A DNA stretch of 64,000 nucleotides. It comes from Atopsyche davidsoni (taxonomy: Eukaryota > Arthropoda > Insecta > Trichoptera > Hydrobiosidae). Below the pieces are notes generated by a model that was given only the letters and a program-made list of their open reading frames with translations, ran no database searches and was not told where the DNA came from. Positions 1-14,827 of the stretch are shown in pieces. A program made the position numbers and the translations under genes. Location of the stretch: positions 7,192,001 through 7,256,000 of the forward strand of contig JAILWY010000006.1 of assembly GCA_022113835.1 (NCBI GenBank), read 5' to 3'. How positions within the stretch are numbered: the first letter of the stretch is position 1; every line of letters starts with the position of its first letter.

Positions 1-3000
1 TTGTCATCTCAATACGAAAAATCAATGTTCTTTTACATTCACTCGAGAATGCGTGAGCAAGTTTTTTTTATCATCACAATGAAAAAAAATATTTGAAACT
101 GAAGATTTATGCCAGGGAGCAAAAAAACTAACTTTCTGAACAAATCGAAAATTTTTTAAGGCTTTCGCAGTTGCCATTTAATTTTAGGGAAGCTTCATTA
201 AAATCGAAAAACCAACAATAATACTCTGGGTATTTTTGTTTTAAAATTATAAATAAATAATCTATATATCGCAGTATTAAATATAACATAAAATAAAGTA
301 ACTTTTACGTCAGGGTGCATTTAGTATTTTGAAACGAACAGTTTCTCCATGAGCTACAATTGGTATCTTCGGAGAAAATGCATCTGGCATGGACATGTAA
401 CACGGTTCTATTAAATATGTACGACATGCGAGGCAAATAACGAAAAATTGAGTTAAATAATATTTTTACACCTATTTTTTATATATTATATTATAAAGAT
501 TTCATCGAGAACTTAAATGTTTAATATATTATGGTATTGTCAATTGATATCTGAAGTATCTGTGTTAGTGTTTTGTCGTCTCTCATATATTGTAGCTAAG
601 GTTATTGTCTATGCGAGAAGTATAATTGAATAAAAAATAATCGGAAATTTGCTGGTTGTTTATTGGCAATATAAAAGGTTGCCAAAATCTAATATAAATG
701 CGAGTGTTCCCGAAGAGACAAGAGCCTTTGGCCTTCCGTGATTATTCTCCGTACGGGACTGAAACTAACTTAAGCGTGGGTTTGTTTTATTTTATATTTC
801 CAGAAACGACGAAATCAAATAAGAATTTGTCTCCAGCTCTGAAATCCTATCAATAATAGTCAGGGTGAAGTGACTTCTTCTAAAGTTTTGGGTCCGATCG
901 AGATGTACTGGAGGCAGTACAGGGTGGGGCAGCATCCTATTTATTAATTAAAAAAATTGAATTACGATTTTTAATTTTTTAAATTTAATTTAATACGAAT
1001 ACTCGTATTTTTAGCGTCTCATGTAATGTTTTGAAGTATAAACGTAACATATTATATAATGAGCCCTAGAGTATCAAAAAACATGCATTTAATACTAACG
1101 CCGAATACTGTCAGTTATCACAACTGAGTGTTATCACACTTTGATATAAAATACGATTTTTATATAAAAGCCAAGTCTTTAAAAATCACACATAATCGCA
1201 AAGTTTGTTAACTTTTATTTTAATAATTAGCTATCACCTTTCTTTCTTTAAAATTATTTTTTTCATAAACATTCAATTTTTGTATAATTCTGATCTTGAC
1301 AGTATTTAGTTTATTATATAGATCCTGTATTTTCCAATTATAGATAAAGCCATTTATATTTTCACGACCCAACTAGCACTGCTTGCAACCCCCGAGTCCT
1401 GCTGTCTCGTGTGGTTAAGACTCCGAGATGTCCAAGGGGAGTACATCCCTTAAAAATAAAGTGGTTTTAAAATCAGTTAATTAGATATTTTTAAAAACAA
1501 AACTGTAATTTTAAATGCAATTCGTCACTGTGAAGTTCCACTGGTTATTAGGTTACTCGCCGGCACTGAAAGCTCGAAAGTTCATCGCCATACGTTATGC
1601 AAAGCTTTCGTAAATTTTTACTTCAACGTACGACTTTTCGTTAATTTACCAATAAATTATATAAAAAATTTCAGCCATTAAAACCTAGTGCATATTATTC
1701 GTTTCTGTGAAATATTAAAAACTGTGTTAAAAGACATCAGCAGAATACAATTTTTAAAAGATTAATATAAGAAAAAAGAAACATTTAACATATTTAGAAA
1801 CAAGTAATGCTTTTAAGAGTGCATTATTTTAGAGTTAGTTTGTTTTACAAAAAATATACACGTTAAAATATAATTTATAAAAAAAATAGACTTATAAGGT
1901 TACCTTATATTTGAAAATGGTGTAATATAACTAAAATACTGTAGAAAAACCTGTTCCTATCTAATTATGTAACTATTTCACAGCGTATTTGATAGCATTT
2001 GTGAAAAAAACATTTATCAGTTTCAACAGAAACACCCGGACATGCCGGTATTATAAAAAGTGTTGAGATAAATTGAATCACTAGGGATTTAGCACTACTT
2101 GTATGTAAACGACACCCTTTTCCTTTTTGTGGGGTGTCGAACCCCAACCCCTGTGGTCGGTCCTTTGTGCCAGGATCTGCTAAGGGTTGATGTGACTTAT
2201 GGTGTATAGGTTGAAGGACTTATCTACTTATTGTAAATAAAAATATATTTTACATAGGTTAACTTTAATGGTCTGACATTTTCCATATAAAAAAAGTTTT
2301 TATGTATACAATTTGTTCCATTTTGTGAACGTATATCCTCTTTTGCTCGTATATTCATATTGCCAGACATCAGAGGAAAAACCTCGTGTCTAAACAAGCT
2401 ACATATTGCTGAAGCCTGCAAGTAGCATGACCTGTTTAGAAAACATCAAGGATGTTTTTCTAATGATATTTTCAAAAACGTAAGATATCATTTATTAATT
2501 ATTAAATATTTTTTAAATATAACTACGTAGAGAGGTATCATATTTTGCAGATTTCTAGTGTGAGTTCTTGAATAGTAGATCGACGCTTTTATTGTGAACA
2601 CAATTATCACATCATTTTTTTTCTACGGTAAAAAGTTGTGAACTAAAAACAAGTGAACTAAAAATATACTGAAAGAGTGATAATAGTTATATTAGGAAGT
2701 TTTCTGTGTTTATTAATCGTAACACAGAATTTATCAAAATGTGTTATAGCGACTGTTTTTATATTGTGTATTAAAAAACGTTGGACCAAATATACATTTT
2801 TTTTATAAAACGTATACAACCATTGCTTATATAAAATCATCCCCTATGCAATAAGTGCAGAAATTAAATAGTTTCAGTACGGAGGAAGTTCGAAGCATAA
2901 ACACGACTGATTCCACAAAATACATATGGAATTGCTGCAAGAACTAAAAAAATATATTAAACAGTACATTTGTTTATACGTATAGTTATAGACATCACTT

Positions 3001-3276
3001 AATAGTTATTATAAGAATGTGGAATGGAGGCTGCAGCGCATTATCTCCCCCATTCATTTCCCAGCTAGGAGTGGTCGGGACGTGTCATTTAGATCCGAGC
3101 CGATAGTGGCCCAGTTTTTCTCCACTTCCCTTAAATTTGCACCGTCTAATTCTTTGGTTTCCTCCAAATTTATAGGTTGCGGGAACTGACAATATCGCCG
3201 GGCTGCCTTTAACTTGCGGATCTTTCTTCTTATATTCTGCCAGCCTGGCTGATAATACTTTCTTTTATATTTTTAC
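1..3276. other. AT-rich DNA without supported genes
   Basis: Only scattered frames of about 60 codons occur. Slightly GC-richer spots lie at 700-780, 1370-1450, 2110-2200 and 3020-3240. The spot at 2110-2200 has a B-box-like GGTTCGACACCCC on the minus strand, but no tRNA fold. Confidence 0.5.
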
Positions 3277-3917
3277 TAACCAAGCGAGTTAAATGGTATT
3301 ATTTTGAGGTCAATATCATTACATAACGTTATAAGACGTAAACTAATATTTAATTATACGTGTTGTTTTTTGCACTGATTTTTTGACGCAACTAGTTTCA
3401 ACACTGAATAACTTTTTAGCAAAAATATAAAACATGCATTTCATGGAGTATTTTTTATCATAAACGAGTAATCGGAAAATCCCACATAATAATTTTTTTC
3501 ACTAAAAATAAACCATTAGATATTTTTTGAAAATATTTAATATTTTTAAAAAAGTGTCGAGTAAAATATGTTAGTATATTTAGGAGTAAAATGTAAATAA
3601 GCCGTATTTATAACTGGTACTTTTACGTATGTTGTAGTATAATTAAATCTAAAACACATCAAAGATTATAACCAAGCGAGTTAAATGGTATTATTTTGAG
3701 GTAAATATCATTACATTTGAATGTATACTATTATTTTGATTCTAAGAAGTATATCTGTTTATCTCGTATTGATTTTCACCTGCCTAATAAGAACTACACT
3801 GAATATATTTTTATAAAAAATATAAAATTTACTTAAAAACAAAACTGAATTTATAACTGGTACTTTTACGCATGTTGTAGTCCAATTAAATCTAAAACAC
3901 ATCATATATTAAAACCA
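3277..3917. repeat. Interleaved short duplications
   Basis: Segment A (3277-3324, TAACCAAGCGAGTTAAATGG...) recurs at 3669-3716. Segment B (3606-3674, ATAACTGGTACTTTTACG...) recurs at 3849-3917. The order is A-B-A'-B' with unequal spacings of 392 and about 243 bases. They look like local duplication followed by deletion. Confidence 0.85.
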
Positions 3918-6900
3918 GTGCATACTTAGGTTTAAACTTCATTTTTAAGCATACTATTTACACAATGCCAGCTTTATAAATGGAAAAGGTATTTATATAA
4001 AATAAATTTATTTAATATAAAAAGTTATCTAATAATTTTATTCTGTACAGTACACGAGTTGTTTAATAGAAGTTACGATGTGCGCTGACAGTGGACACAT
4101 CAAGTGCTCGCACAAGACACAGGCACGCGATGAGAAATCTCCGAATACTCGAGTCTGTCCGTGGTTTGTTGGTGTTTAACAAAACCACCCCGACGGAGCC
4201 ATTGCGATCACAAATATCTACCCAAGGGACAACCAACAAACACCCGACAATACTTCAACATATACCACACTAAATACTGATAAAAATGACGTAGAAATCA
4301 TAGGAATCTGGAAGAATCCTATCGGTTTTTATTAGCAAAAAATTTTTTTATAATTGCTTAGTTGTATTGTAACTAAATAAAAATTAAATCTACTTTAGAA
4401 GCCAAACATAAATATGTAAATGAATACTTGTAAAAATTTGTTAAAGTATGAGAGTTAATCTATAGCAGATGAGAATATTCAAATATGCAATAATGAAGTT
4501 TTAGTTAGATGCTTATGATTTTTTAAATAATTAATAAAAGCGCCATATGTCGGCCATTTCGTGGAGGCTTCGGCTTCGACCCGAGGTGGTATTTGCTGGT
4601 TAAACACGCGAAATGAGAAGCCCTGGGCAATGTATTAGGTGGAATTGTTGGCAGTAGCGCGCGAAGAATTTTCAATCATTCCCGTAGAGTTCACAAGACT
4701 TTCAAGTGAATTGTAGCTTAAACAGAAGGATTACAGCCGCGCTTCTTGTTATCGCTTTTTTGTAGTGTCTGGAAAAGTTCAACCAGGAGTATTGAATTGT
4801 CGAGTATGTATAGCGAAATAATGTTGAATAAAAAAAAAATTATATTGATTTTTTGAGGCAGAAATTACTTGTCAAATTTGAAGTAACATTTACGTTTGGT
4901 CAAAACATATAATATTTGATCGATAAATTTGTGGATAGCTAGTTGGTTATTTGGTGTAATAAGGTATATTTAATATATTTGGTTGGATTTTATTTTATAA
5001 ATCAATTGAATAAACGTACAATTTATGCATACTAGGTGCTCAAATAAATTATATCAAACAAAAAAACTAAGTATTTCAGGATTAAGTAATCCCAAAATAC
5101 TGTATGACTCAAAACGATTAATGCTTCAAACAATTAAATCTATTATATAAAACTATATTAATAATTTATTACAAATATAATTTTCAATATAAAATAATGT
5201 ATTTCAATGGTCACATGGACTATATTGAGTCAATTCACAGGATCGATAGTGTATTAAATTTTTTATTTCAGATGATTGCATAGTCAGCAAAAAAAATTGA
5301 TAGTAGTTTCAGCAAAGCATTGAAAATTATAAAAATAATTATAATATTTATACCTTAGTGCTTAGTGCATAGTGTTTTCAGTTATGATATCAATAACAGG
5401 TTTTTTATAATGATCTATTTTACTTAAATTTATAATTCAATAATTAAATAACCAAAAATATTTTGATAGGTCTGAAAAATGTCTCTAATGATTATCAATT
5501 TGTTTTTGTACTTTTCGTTATGTAAAAGATATATGAGATATATATTATATCTATAGTATCGATGTAGATTTGTAAGTATTTATAATTTTCATTTCTCTTG
5601 CATACGTTATCAGTCGACTTATTATACAAATACGAATGTGATTTCCGCGGGATCTTTTGAAAGTCTTCACAATAGATCCGTATGTGCGAAGGCTCTGTTC
5701 CTGAAAAATGTCGAAAATAGGACCTTACGCGGCTGTACAAATGCGAAGTTTACAAGCCGGAAAATATCACGAATAAAAAATTCAATCACCGCCTTTCATC
5801 TCCGTTACGTGGTTACACAAAACGGGAATATTAGCTTCTTTTGTAATATGTAAGGACTTTATATTTGATTTTCATATGAAGAAAATTGCATTATATTTTC
5901 ATGAAAGTATATACGATAATACTTTTCGCCAGCTTTGACACGAAATTGGTTTTACGAAATGTTTGCGACATTCAAATGTCTATAGTTATCTTTGAAACAT
6001 ATATTACTCGTAAAAAAATATATATACTATATAAGTAATTTTAAATACGAATTTTATGCATTTACAGTTTAAAAAAAAATTAATAAAACAAAATTTCTCC
6101 TGAAAATGTTTATATTTATATTTATTAAGAAATTTTGTGAATGCGATAACTTTGTTTTTTTTTGCTGCTTACTTTTATACTATAACTAAAATAAATCACA
6201 CAAGTTCATGGCTGTTTACATTTTTCTCTCACTCTGTGTATTATAGATAAATAAATAAGCCTGAAAATTTCAGTATTTATAAAATATGAGAACTGTAGTA
6301 CCATTGAATAATAGAGTATCTGAAATATCTGAAGATTTTTGGTTTATAAGTGTAATACTCATATTTTTGTGATCTGTGATCTAAAACGTTAAAAATTAAA
6401 AGCAATACAGGAATCCATTCATATATATATAAATACTTTCAAATCGGGATAAATGTAAACCATATCATAATATAATAGTTCATCGTAAAAAATTAAACAC
6501 ACTTTTATTTAATAAGTATTCAATGGATATTAAAAAAAATATCGATATTGTAAAAATCGTTGCTTTACTAAAAGAGGTCGCGTCTTACATTTAATAAGAA
6601 TCAAAAGGTCAGAATCAGGGCAGAGCAGAAAATATCCTTTCGGAAATTGTTCGAGAACGGTCGATGGCAAAGTTAATACAAACTTGTAGCAAATTAATGA
6701 TCTTCAGGCAGAGATTGACGTTTATAGTACGAGCCGCTAATTTACTAACTCACAAGCGCGATGTTTATCTTTTTAATAAAAGGACATTATTCTTTATAAA
6801 AAAAAAACGCCGTATTCTAATATTCCAATAAATTTTACTTAGCATTACTTAGTACGGGAAAATTTGATATGATGGATGAATCGTTCAGGTTTTTGAAGGC

Positions 6901-8374
6901 AGTATAAATTATTGTTATCGCGCAAGTATTTTTCGGAAGGTGGTGTTTATGTTTTGAAGCCTTAATTTACGTGCAAAGAAACTTGTGTTGAAATTTATAT
7001 TTTATAATGTATATAATTTTTTACTGTCAGTTTTTTTTAGCAAATGTAAACTGAAGGGCATTGTTTTAAGAAAAAAAAACTAAAATAAATTCGCTGAAGC
7101 AAGTTTAAAAAAAGATGTTGTTTTAAGTGGTATTTTTAATATTGTCTTGGGATTTTTGAGTACAAAAGATGTGAAACTGAATTTCAAGGACACATCGATC
7201 GGCAGAAATATGTCTAAATCAATTTTGTTTAAATGGAACAAATGTACGCTTCAACAATTCAAGGTATTATGAGCTAATAGTATGGATATTGTTGTTAGGA
7301 TTGTTTGTCTTTGAGGTTCTATGATGTTACAGTAGTATAAACAAATCACGGAAGACAGCCTTTCTTTTTGTTTTTAAGTCATTTTTTAAATGATTTTTCT
7401 AAATCAACTTACAATATCAGTGCGCTTTTATAAATTGAATCTAGTTTGAGATAATAGGAGAACAATTAAGATACTAATTATAATATCTTTACAAAAAATA
7501 TTTATTTTTACTTACTAGTTATTCTCGTGATCCTTTCATGCATATGTAATATAAATTACGTGAGTTTTTATTTTTAATCTGTTTTATATACCGTTTATTA
7601 AAATTTAAATAAATTAAATAACCCGCATAATTTTACAAAGTGAACATCTCAAAAAGCTTTTACTCTTAATAGTTTTGTCCAAATTTAATTAAAAAGACAA
7701 AGCGAAGGTCAGAGGCGAACTTCTTGCGAGAAACACGACTTTATTACGTCACTCGGAGTAGTTCTTGGAAATTCGTGAAACTATTTGACATGACGTGACA
7801 TTGTCAGACTTTTTGACGTATTAAGAGACGTATTAACTGACCCAAAGTCATTCCGAAGTTATGTTTGGTGAAGTGATGGAAGTAGTTTCTGTCATATTCG
7901 TGTACATCATATTTTGTGGAAAGAAATAAATGTCAACGTTTTTTTTTCTAGTTACAAATAGTTTCTACATTTTCATTATTACCAAATGCTTTCTTGAGTT
8001 TATATGTTTGAAAACCAATAACGGAAGAGTTCAGTTTAAATATAATTGATTTTTGATGTTGTATTATATATAAGTCGTAAATATATCAAATTCAGGTAAG
8101 CGCATAGTTTATTAGCTCTTTATAAGAAGAAATAACTGTTTTTGACTATTATTGTATGCTTTTATGGCAAAAACAAACCATTGAACCTGTCTAAGGTAAA
8201 AGAGTGATCAATTCATTATTTGTATATCGTTAAAAATTATCTGAAAATAGGGTACAGGGTATTTTTGGTCAGCCAAAAAAAAACCCAAAATTTTGTTTTA
8301 AACAATTTATAATGTTTTGTTAACCAAATTTTTTTTCGGTTAAAACATTATTTTGAAAGGTAACCTCTTTTATA
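3918..8374. other. AT-rich DNA without supported genes
   Basis: GC-richer spots at 4080-4260 and 4540-4800 have no coding support. The frames at 5495-5740 and 5638-5853 overlap on opposite strands and look fortuitous. Confidence 0.5.
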
Positions 8375-8562
8375 AATACTTGAGTGATTTTCCACATTTT
8401 TGTTTCTAATTGAGACCGGTTTCGCCAACCTTTCACGTTGGCATTATCAAACAGAGTATTTTCAACAGAGTAGATTATACTTAAGTATTTTATTCAAATA
8501 TATTACAATGGACTTCCACCAAGTACTCTCTGTCAAAAATATTGAATTTTTTTAATATTGTA
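8375..8562 (-). repeat. Single-arm copy of the hammerhead-like repeat
   Basis: TACTTGAGTGATTTTCCACA, then on the minus strand TTGATAATGCCAACG, GGTTGGCGAAACCGGTC, and finally CCAAGTACTCTCTGTCAAAA. It carries one arm of the 23.2-kb inverted repeat plus the same outer flank, with a different linker (8450-8500). It is probably a remnant of a Penelope-like or related retroelement. Confidence 0.6.
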
Positions 8563-8699
8563 ATGTGCGAATGATGAACTAAATTGAAGATCAGTTGACT
8601 CGTGTCTTGAGACTGGTATGTTTCCGAGCACACAATGGCAAGGCATCAGCATAAATTTCATGCAATTAACAAGACAGTGAATATTAAAAACGCCATAAA

Positions 8700-8915
8700 C
8701 CCCCTCACGCAGGGGCGGTGCGCATTGTTCTTGTTTTTAATCAGGTCTGCATTAGAGAGCCATTAGTTCATGACGACCCCCGAGGGCCGAGCGAGCCTCC
8801 CCGCCCCGAGCCTCGCAGGCTGTACCGGCCCGGCGACCCTTTCAGTCCGGGTGCTGGAGCGTGGAGGCGCAATTCAGTTAGCGGTGGCCCGAGGGTTAAA
8901 GTGGGAATAGGTGCG
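8700..8915. other. GC-rich patch
   Basis: It begins near CAGGGGCGGTGCG, reminiscent of some DNA-transposon ends, and continues as CpG-rich DNA (CCCCGAGGGCCGAGCGAGCC). Open frames on both strands here are composition effects. It may be a transposon fragment, a regulatory island or an unknown exon. Confidence 0.35.
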
Positions 8916-11900
8916 AATACCCGTTTTTTAAAGGAATTTAAGCTTTTTTGCATTTGAAGATATTGTACTGCTGAAGGGAGAGGTGTGAGGTCTCTTCCTG
9001 CCTAGAAACATTTTGAATTTTTTAAATATTTTGTATTTACATTCACGCGCTACTGTTCACGTAAAACATTAAGGTTTATATTACAAAGAAATAACGCTTT
9101 TTATTTCTGCTATTGCATATATAATTAAAACAATAAATGCTATTTGTCTCAGTCTATTATTAAATATTTGATCAACCCGCATTTTTAGCACAAATAAACA
9201 CGTATAGGTAAAATATTCAGATGAATAATTTATTTTATAGATTTCGCGCTTTCATTTCAACAAAATTGTATTCAAACTTTATTACACCAGTCAAAAATAT
9301 TTACAAGTCGCACATAGTTATCAAGAAACATATAGTAAATAGATTAAAGCTCAGTTATTTATAAAGAGTCACAGGTTTGAATCTGAATGGATCACTTTTT
9401 TTGTTATGATTGAAAATTTATGTGAAGCTCTCAGGTAAAGATTTTCGTAAGATGTTCTGTTATGGTTTAAAATGTAACATTGTAAGTTTTCAGTTCCAAT
9501 ACTCAGATTTAATTTTTATCATTTAAATTGAAAATACATGGAATATATTGAACGACGCAAATAGATGGAAGTCCTAAATTCCGAGGTAATTGCAATAGAA
9601 AGTTGCATCGTATGCGATGGTCAATGGAGATTTATCTTTATTTCTCTGTACACGCGAATGCCTATCTGTCTTGCTTTTGTCTGTTGTAAAAGGTGATTAT
9701 TTAGACAAAAAAGCAGTTTTTATATTTAGTGTATATGTACATCTTTTATCTTACATGGAAATTTATTTAATTTTTGGGAATAAAAACTATACAAAATTAT
9801 TGTTTAAGTTATTGTATGAGATGATGGATTTAATATTATTTGTAACAGAGAATTTTTAACATCTGTTCCTGCTATAGTTGCTCTCAAGCATTTCATTTAT
9901 AGTCTGCCAGGTATTTCTTGAATCTAACCTTGACTTTTAGGGTGTTTTGTGTGAAATATCGATTTCATCCCTTCTACGTGTCGCATTAACTTTGGTAAAC
10001 TTTGTTTGAAATATTGTACCGAAGAGATTGTAAGTAATAAACCAAACACAAAAATACACCTCAAGAATAAATAACTAAGCACATAATAATTTTCAAATAT
10101 TGCTTTGTTATAAAAAAATATTTAATTTATAAAGTAAACAGTTTAGAAAACGGAGAACATTGCCAATTTTTATCGGTTAGATTTTTTTTACCTATTGTGT
10201 ACCTGCGATGATTCAAAATTTTATTTTATTTATACGATTAAATATTTAGTCAAGATACGAAAATTTCCTTGGTATAATTTACAAGAAAAACAAAGTAGGC
10301 AGGAGTTGGGAGCTGAACTTTGGTGATTGCTGTATAAATTGGGGATCTGGAGGGATTTTCGCACCAATCACATCACTTCCGCCTTTCCCTTAAAAATCGA
10401 AGGCTTCTCGGCAAGAACTTCAATTTCACGGCTTTCACTGTTTCCCTGAAGCCGAGGTCTACGTAATGGGAATTAAATACTCCGACGGTTTTTTTGCACT
10501 TTGAACTTTCATGGTGTTTGGAAGGGAATTTACATGATGACATGGAAATGTTTTAAATACCAATAACGTCTCAAAATTCTCAGACTACCTACTCTTAACG
10601 CAAAATTTAAATGATTACTTTGATAAAAGTTTTTACATAAACTAATAATATTTTTTACCCGATTAGCTAGTATGCAGTAAAGAAAATTTATAATACTAAT
10701 ATTATATTTATAAAAAAAATACGTCAATTATGCATTATTTTTTTTTTTGCATTATTATTAAAAAGGCAAGTTCGTTATCTACGAAATTGGGTCCATGTGC
10801 CGTGAAAAGTTCATCTCGTTTTAATCTCGTCATTTCAATGTAAATAAAAGTGGTTTTAAACTAAATGCATTCCTGTTAGCTAAAATCTAGCTTTGAAGAT
10901 AATTTTTAAATAAAAAATATAGCTTATCATGCCAACATATAAACAATGTAATTAACTTCTAATCTCACATTACTAAATAATTATTTATATTAAATATTTT
11001 CAACGGCTTAACCAATCTATTTCGTTGGAAGTCTTGAAAAAAAATCCCAACAAAAGAAGTTGGCCATACCAGTCACTAGTAAATAACAAAATTTGAAATG
11101 ATCACAAACTTATTTATATTTTAAAACATCATGTAGTTTTTTTCATTTTGTTTAATATACTATCGTATAAAGAAGCGAAATGTTTTCAAAAATACTCGCT
11201 ACTGCCTTCTTCAAACAAAATGTCCTAATTTGCTGCGTAGGCGAGAAGGGGTCAGATGTTCGGGTCGTAAAGGATTTTCCGCAACATTTTAAACACTTTA
11301 TATACCGGGGGCTGAAAAATAAATAAGGGTCACGAGAGTTAAGTAATTTTCCAGGTGAAATTTGGGTTCAATTAAAGCAATCACGGTTCGATTTCAGGTC
11401 TGAAGCAATCAGTCCTCGGCTGAAAGGCGCCTCGAATGGCCCCACAGGGCCGCAGGAATCTTTGACAATCGTCGGCACTTTATTAAGCTCCCAGATGGTA
11501 CCATTATCGACTGATTAAAATAAATTATTGTACTTATTAGCCGGAACATTATTTTCTATTGAAAAAAAACATTTATTTATTAAATATAAAAGTATTGGGA
11601 TCAAGATGTTACAAATAAACACAGTGTGTTTCATACGTCATTATGAGTCCATTGTTAACATGAATTTATATGCCTTCAGTGGAGTTATTTAATACTGTGA
11701 TTCAAGGAATTGCTATAACATCGCTTTCCCTGTAATGGATAATTAAGAAATCAATATCATGTATCACAAGCAATGTACATGTCTCCGTATTAATCAAACT
11801 TGATTATTCACATCCTACCAGGAGCTCGTGTACTGATCAAGTTATTTGTTGTAATACTACAGTCTATCAAAGGGCCTGCATTAAATTTTAATTGATTGAA

Positions 11901-12899
11901 TAACACTTCCTGATGTAATTCCGTTGTAAAGTGACAGTCTACTAAAATTATAGACAAGTGCGTACATAAATAAATTAATATTTATATGTTTGGAATAAAT
12001 GTTATTTAGATCAATAATTATTTTTTTAAACTTATTTCACCTAGGTATGCAGGTTCATAAGGAGAGGGATGCAATGCAGGTGTTTAATCCGATTGTTGCT
12101 ATTCGTGCTATTATTGGACATAAGCTGGATAAACATAAACTGTTGAATCTTGATCGTGAAATTACCGTTTTGGCAAAGGAATTCAAGTCCACATGCATAT
12201 TTTGCCTTTGATGAAGACAATTCGCACTGAACTTGAACTTAATTGAATATGTAATTATTTTGAGACTTTGAATTGAGTCATGGCAAAAAGTTTTTGTTGA
12301 TTAAACTTGCGTCTTTTTGCTGTTGCAAACTTTGCATACGAGAGGTTAATAATCCTCTTTCTTATATAATACGCACATAATATACAAATTAATTTATTTA
12401 TATAAAACACAAAACGTGTAATGATAAAAAATCCCATCTCCCCTTCTTCAATTTAGCTTTATCTTCTGTACGCCGGCGAAATAACAATTTTCTGTAACAG
12501 CCAAAAACCAAAATTACTAAGTCAGAAAATATGGAAATGAGCCAGACAAGTATGAAAATTTACACACAATGAATACTTGTGAACGTGTTCTTTCCTGTTG
12601 GCGCTCACAAAAGTCAAATACCGAGGAAATGTGTCGCGCCTAATTATTGTAGAATTTCTTTTATGTAACTCCCATAAGCAAGGGTGGTTATCTTTTAATT
12701 ATCGTTCGGATTTAAATACTATTAAACGCCAAATGTATAGTACAAATGTTGCCTTTTTATATATATATAAGTATGTTTATGTGTGGTTATCTAGGTCACA
12801 GTCCTGAAAAGTCATTAAAACTACAAGCAGCAGTCTTGAAAAGATAATTTTGTTGAGAAAAATATTGCCTTTACATGGATGATTTTATTAAGATCTTTT
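8916..12899. other. AT-rich DNA without supported genes
   Basis: A 70-codon plus-strand frame at 11999-12211 contains RAIIGHKLDKHKLLNLDREI, preceded by an acceptor-like TTTCACCTAG. I do not recognise it and see no partner exon. GC-richer spots lie at 10300-10480 and 11240-11510. Confidence 0.45.
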
Positions 12900-13215
12900 T
12901 CTTTTGACGCCTCTCCTTATAGGAAGTTGGTATCCGTTTCATCGAAGATATCCCTATCCTGGGCCAGTCTCACCAATTCTCCTCCCAATGCCCCCTTTTT
13001 CCTTTGGTATTTCCATGAAAAATCAGCTGGATGCTATATTAATTGTTACTTCTTCTATTGTTACCGCTTGTTTACCAACGTTAAGAGATCTCTTTATCTG
13101 CCCATTCTGGGCAAGACTCTCTCATTTGTGACGCGGTTAACCCATGGTATCTTAAGAATTTTAAATCTTTTGCATAGTGGCTATCTTCAGTGTCCAAGCT
13201 ACGACTCCAAAATGG
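12900..13215 (-). mobile_element. LINE 3' end fragment, opposite orientation
   Basis: The minus strand reads VVAWTLKIATM, PWVNRVTNERVLPRMG, GRRIG then VRLAQDRDIFDETDTNFL, the same tail as the copy at 14828-15205. The plus-strand open frames over 12879-13262 are shadows of this sequence. Confidence 0.82.
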
Positions 13216-14827
13216 CAAACTGGGACGACACAACATTATTAAGATCACATTCTTTAATATAAAATTTAATTACATATTATTGACACTAAACAAAAATGTA
13301 CACTAGGCTCAGTATCATAGGTATATCTAGATAAATGCTATTTTTACAACACGAATTTAAAAATAGGATATCGTTGGGGATGGGATTTTCAATTAAGACC
13401 CACTTGGCATGATTGCCGACAATGCGGGACATGTCTGGCCACAGTATTCCAGGTTATTTAGATACATAAATTTATTTTATGTGCCAGCAGTATAGTGCGA
13501 TTGTGCTTACTGTGAAGATATGTTGCCTTGATTGGACAACCGGTATTAATAATTCTCTTTTTGGCTTACTACCAAGTCGTTAAAGAGCAAAAAATTTTTT
13601 ATGAATGCGGCTTTAAATAACGCTTATACGGGAGAAATAATGCCAATTTAGTTTTTTAAACGATTTTGGATAGGACTCAGGACATAAAACGCTATCAATG
13701 CAATTAGCTCGTGTATTAAAAAAATATTTTCCATTATTGTTAAAACTGCGTATTTTGCAATAATATAAAAAGTTTGAAAACAATATTAATTTGAAATTTA
13801 AATACGGTTCATATACAGTTATGTGGTTTTACCCAATTTCCATTCATTGGCTTATTGCAATTTTTGCGAATCAAACAAAACCAATTGATTAATAGAACTG
13901 GTATTTATTTTGTAATACTCCATTTTATTACAATAAAATAAAACCAATTGAATCTGGCAATTCGGCATACTTAAAGACATTTGTAAGATATAATTTAAAC
14001 TGGAAACAAACACGAAAGAATAATATTTAAACATTCATATTATCATTTCTGCAAGAATAGTTTTTTTTTTGATAAGATTAATTAATTTTTTATCCATTCT
14101 AGAAGAAAGTTTTCACATCATGCTGTAAAGAGAAAGATAGAATTTTTAAATTTACTATCAAGTTTTCTTCTATGAAGGTTCAGGAGGATAGACTGTATTA
14201 TGTATTTTAAGTGATAAATATACAGCCTCCGGTGCAAGAACATTTCTTTTTGTAAATAGTGTACGTTAAAAAAGCTTTTTGTAAATATACGCTAAAAAAA
14301 TATATTTATGAAAACAACAATGCACGCATAATCGCATCTTTGATTTGTGATAAGTGCTTGGATTCAAAAAATAATTTTTCTTACTAATAAAGATATTTTA
14401 ATTGGTAACACATTTTTACGTTGAGTATATGATATAAACAGATTAAATAAAATAAGATGACGTTTTAAATATTTCAATGCATAGTACTAAAGTACAGAGC
14501 CGGATTAATTCCCAATTATTATGCAAAATGCACACACGGTTTGCAATGCTGACATCGGTTGCAGCCTCGACCGCAATAATCCAAGCAATCTGCACTCAAA
14601 CATTTTCAATGTAACCACAATCCATACAGAGTTGCACCATAATGTAATATTGATTCACAGTGGACTGGGTGAATACTAATTCACTGTAAATAGTGAAAAT
14701 GGATGTTCAATTACTCAATAGAAATCGAAAACAATGCCATATTATTTTAAACAACTTCTTTTGTGATTTTATTTTTCAGCTTTCTTCACTACTTTATTGT
14801 CAATTTTGATATTTTTGATTCTTCTAG
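13216..14827. other. AT-rich DNA, nothing recognised
   Basis: The interval lies between the two inverted LINE 3' ends. Short frames only, with no repeat or RNA gene recognised. Confidence 0.5.

Noticed and set aside
2110..2200. Possible tRNA gene on the minus strand (GGTTCGACACCCC)
   Set aside because: The B-box-like sequence lacks a properly spaced A box and pairing arms.
8718..8957. Open frames on both strands of the GC-rich patch
   Set aside because: Simultaneously open frames on opposite strands without homology are explained by low stop-codon frequency in GC-rich DNA.
12879..13262. 127- and 75-codon plus-strand open frames
   Set aside because: They are shadows of the minus-strand LINE tail, which has the recognisable peptides.
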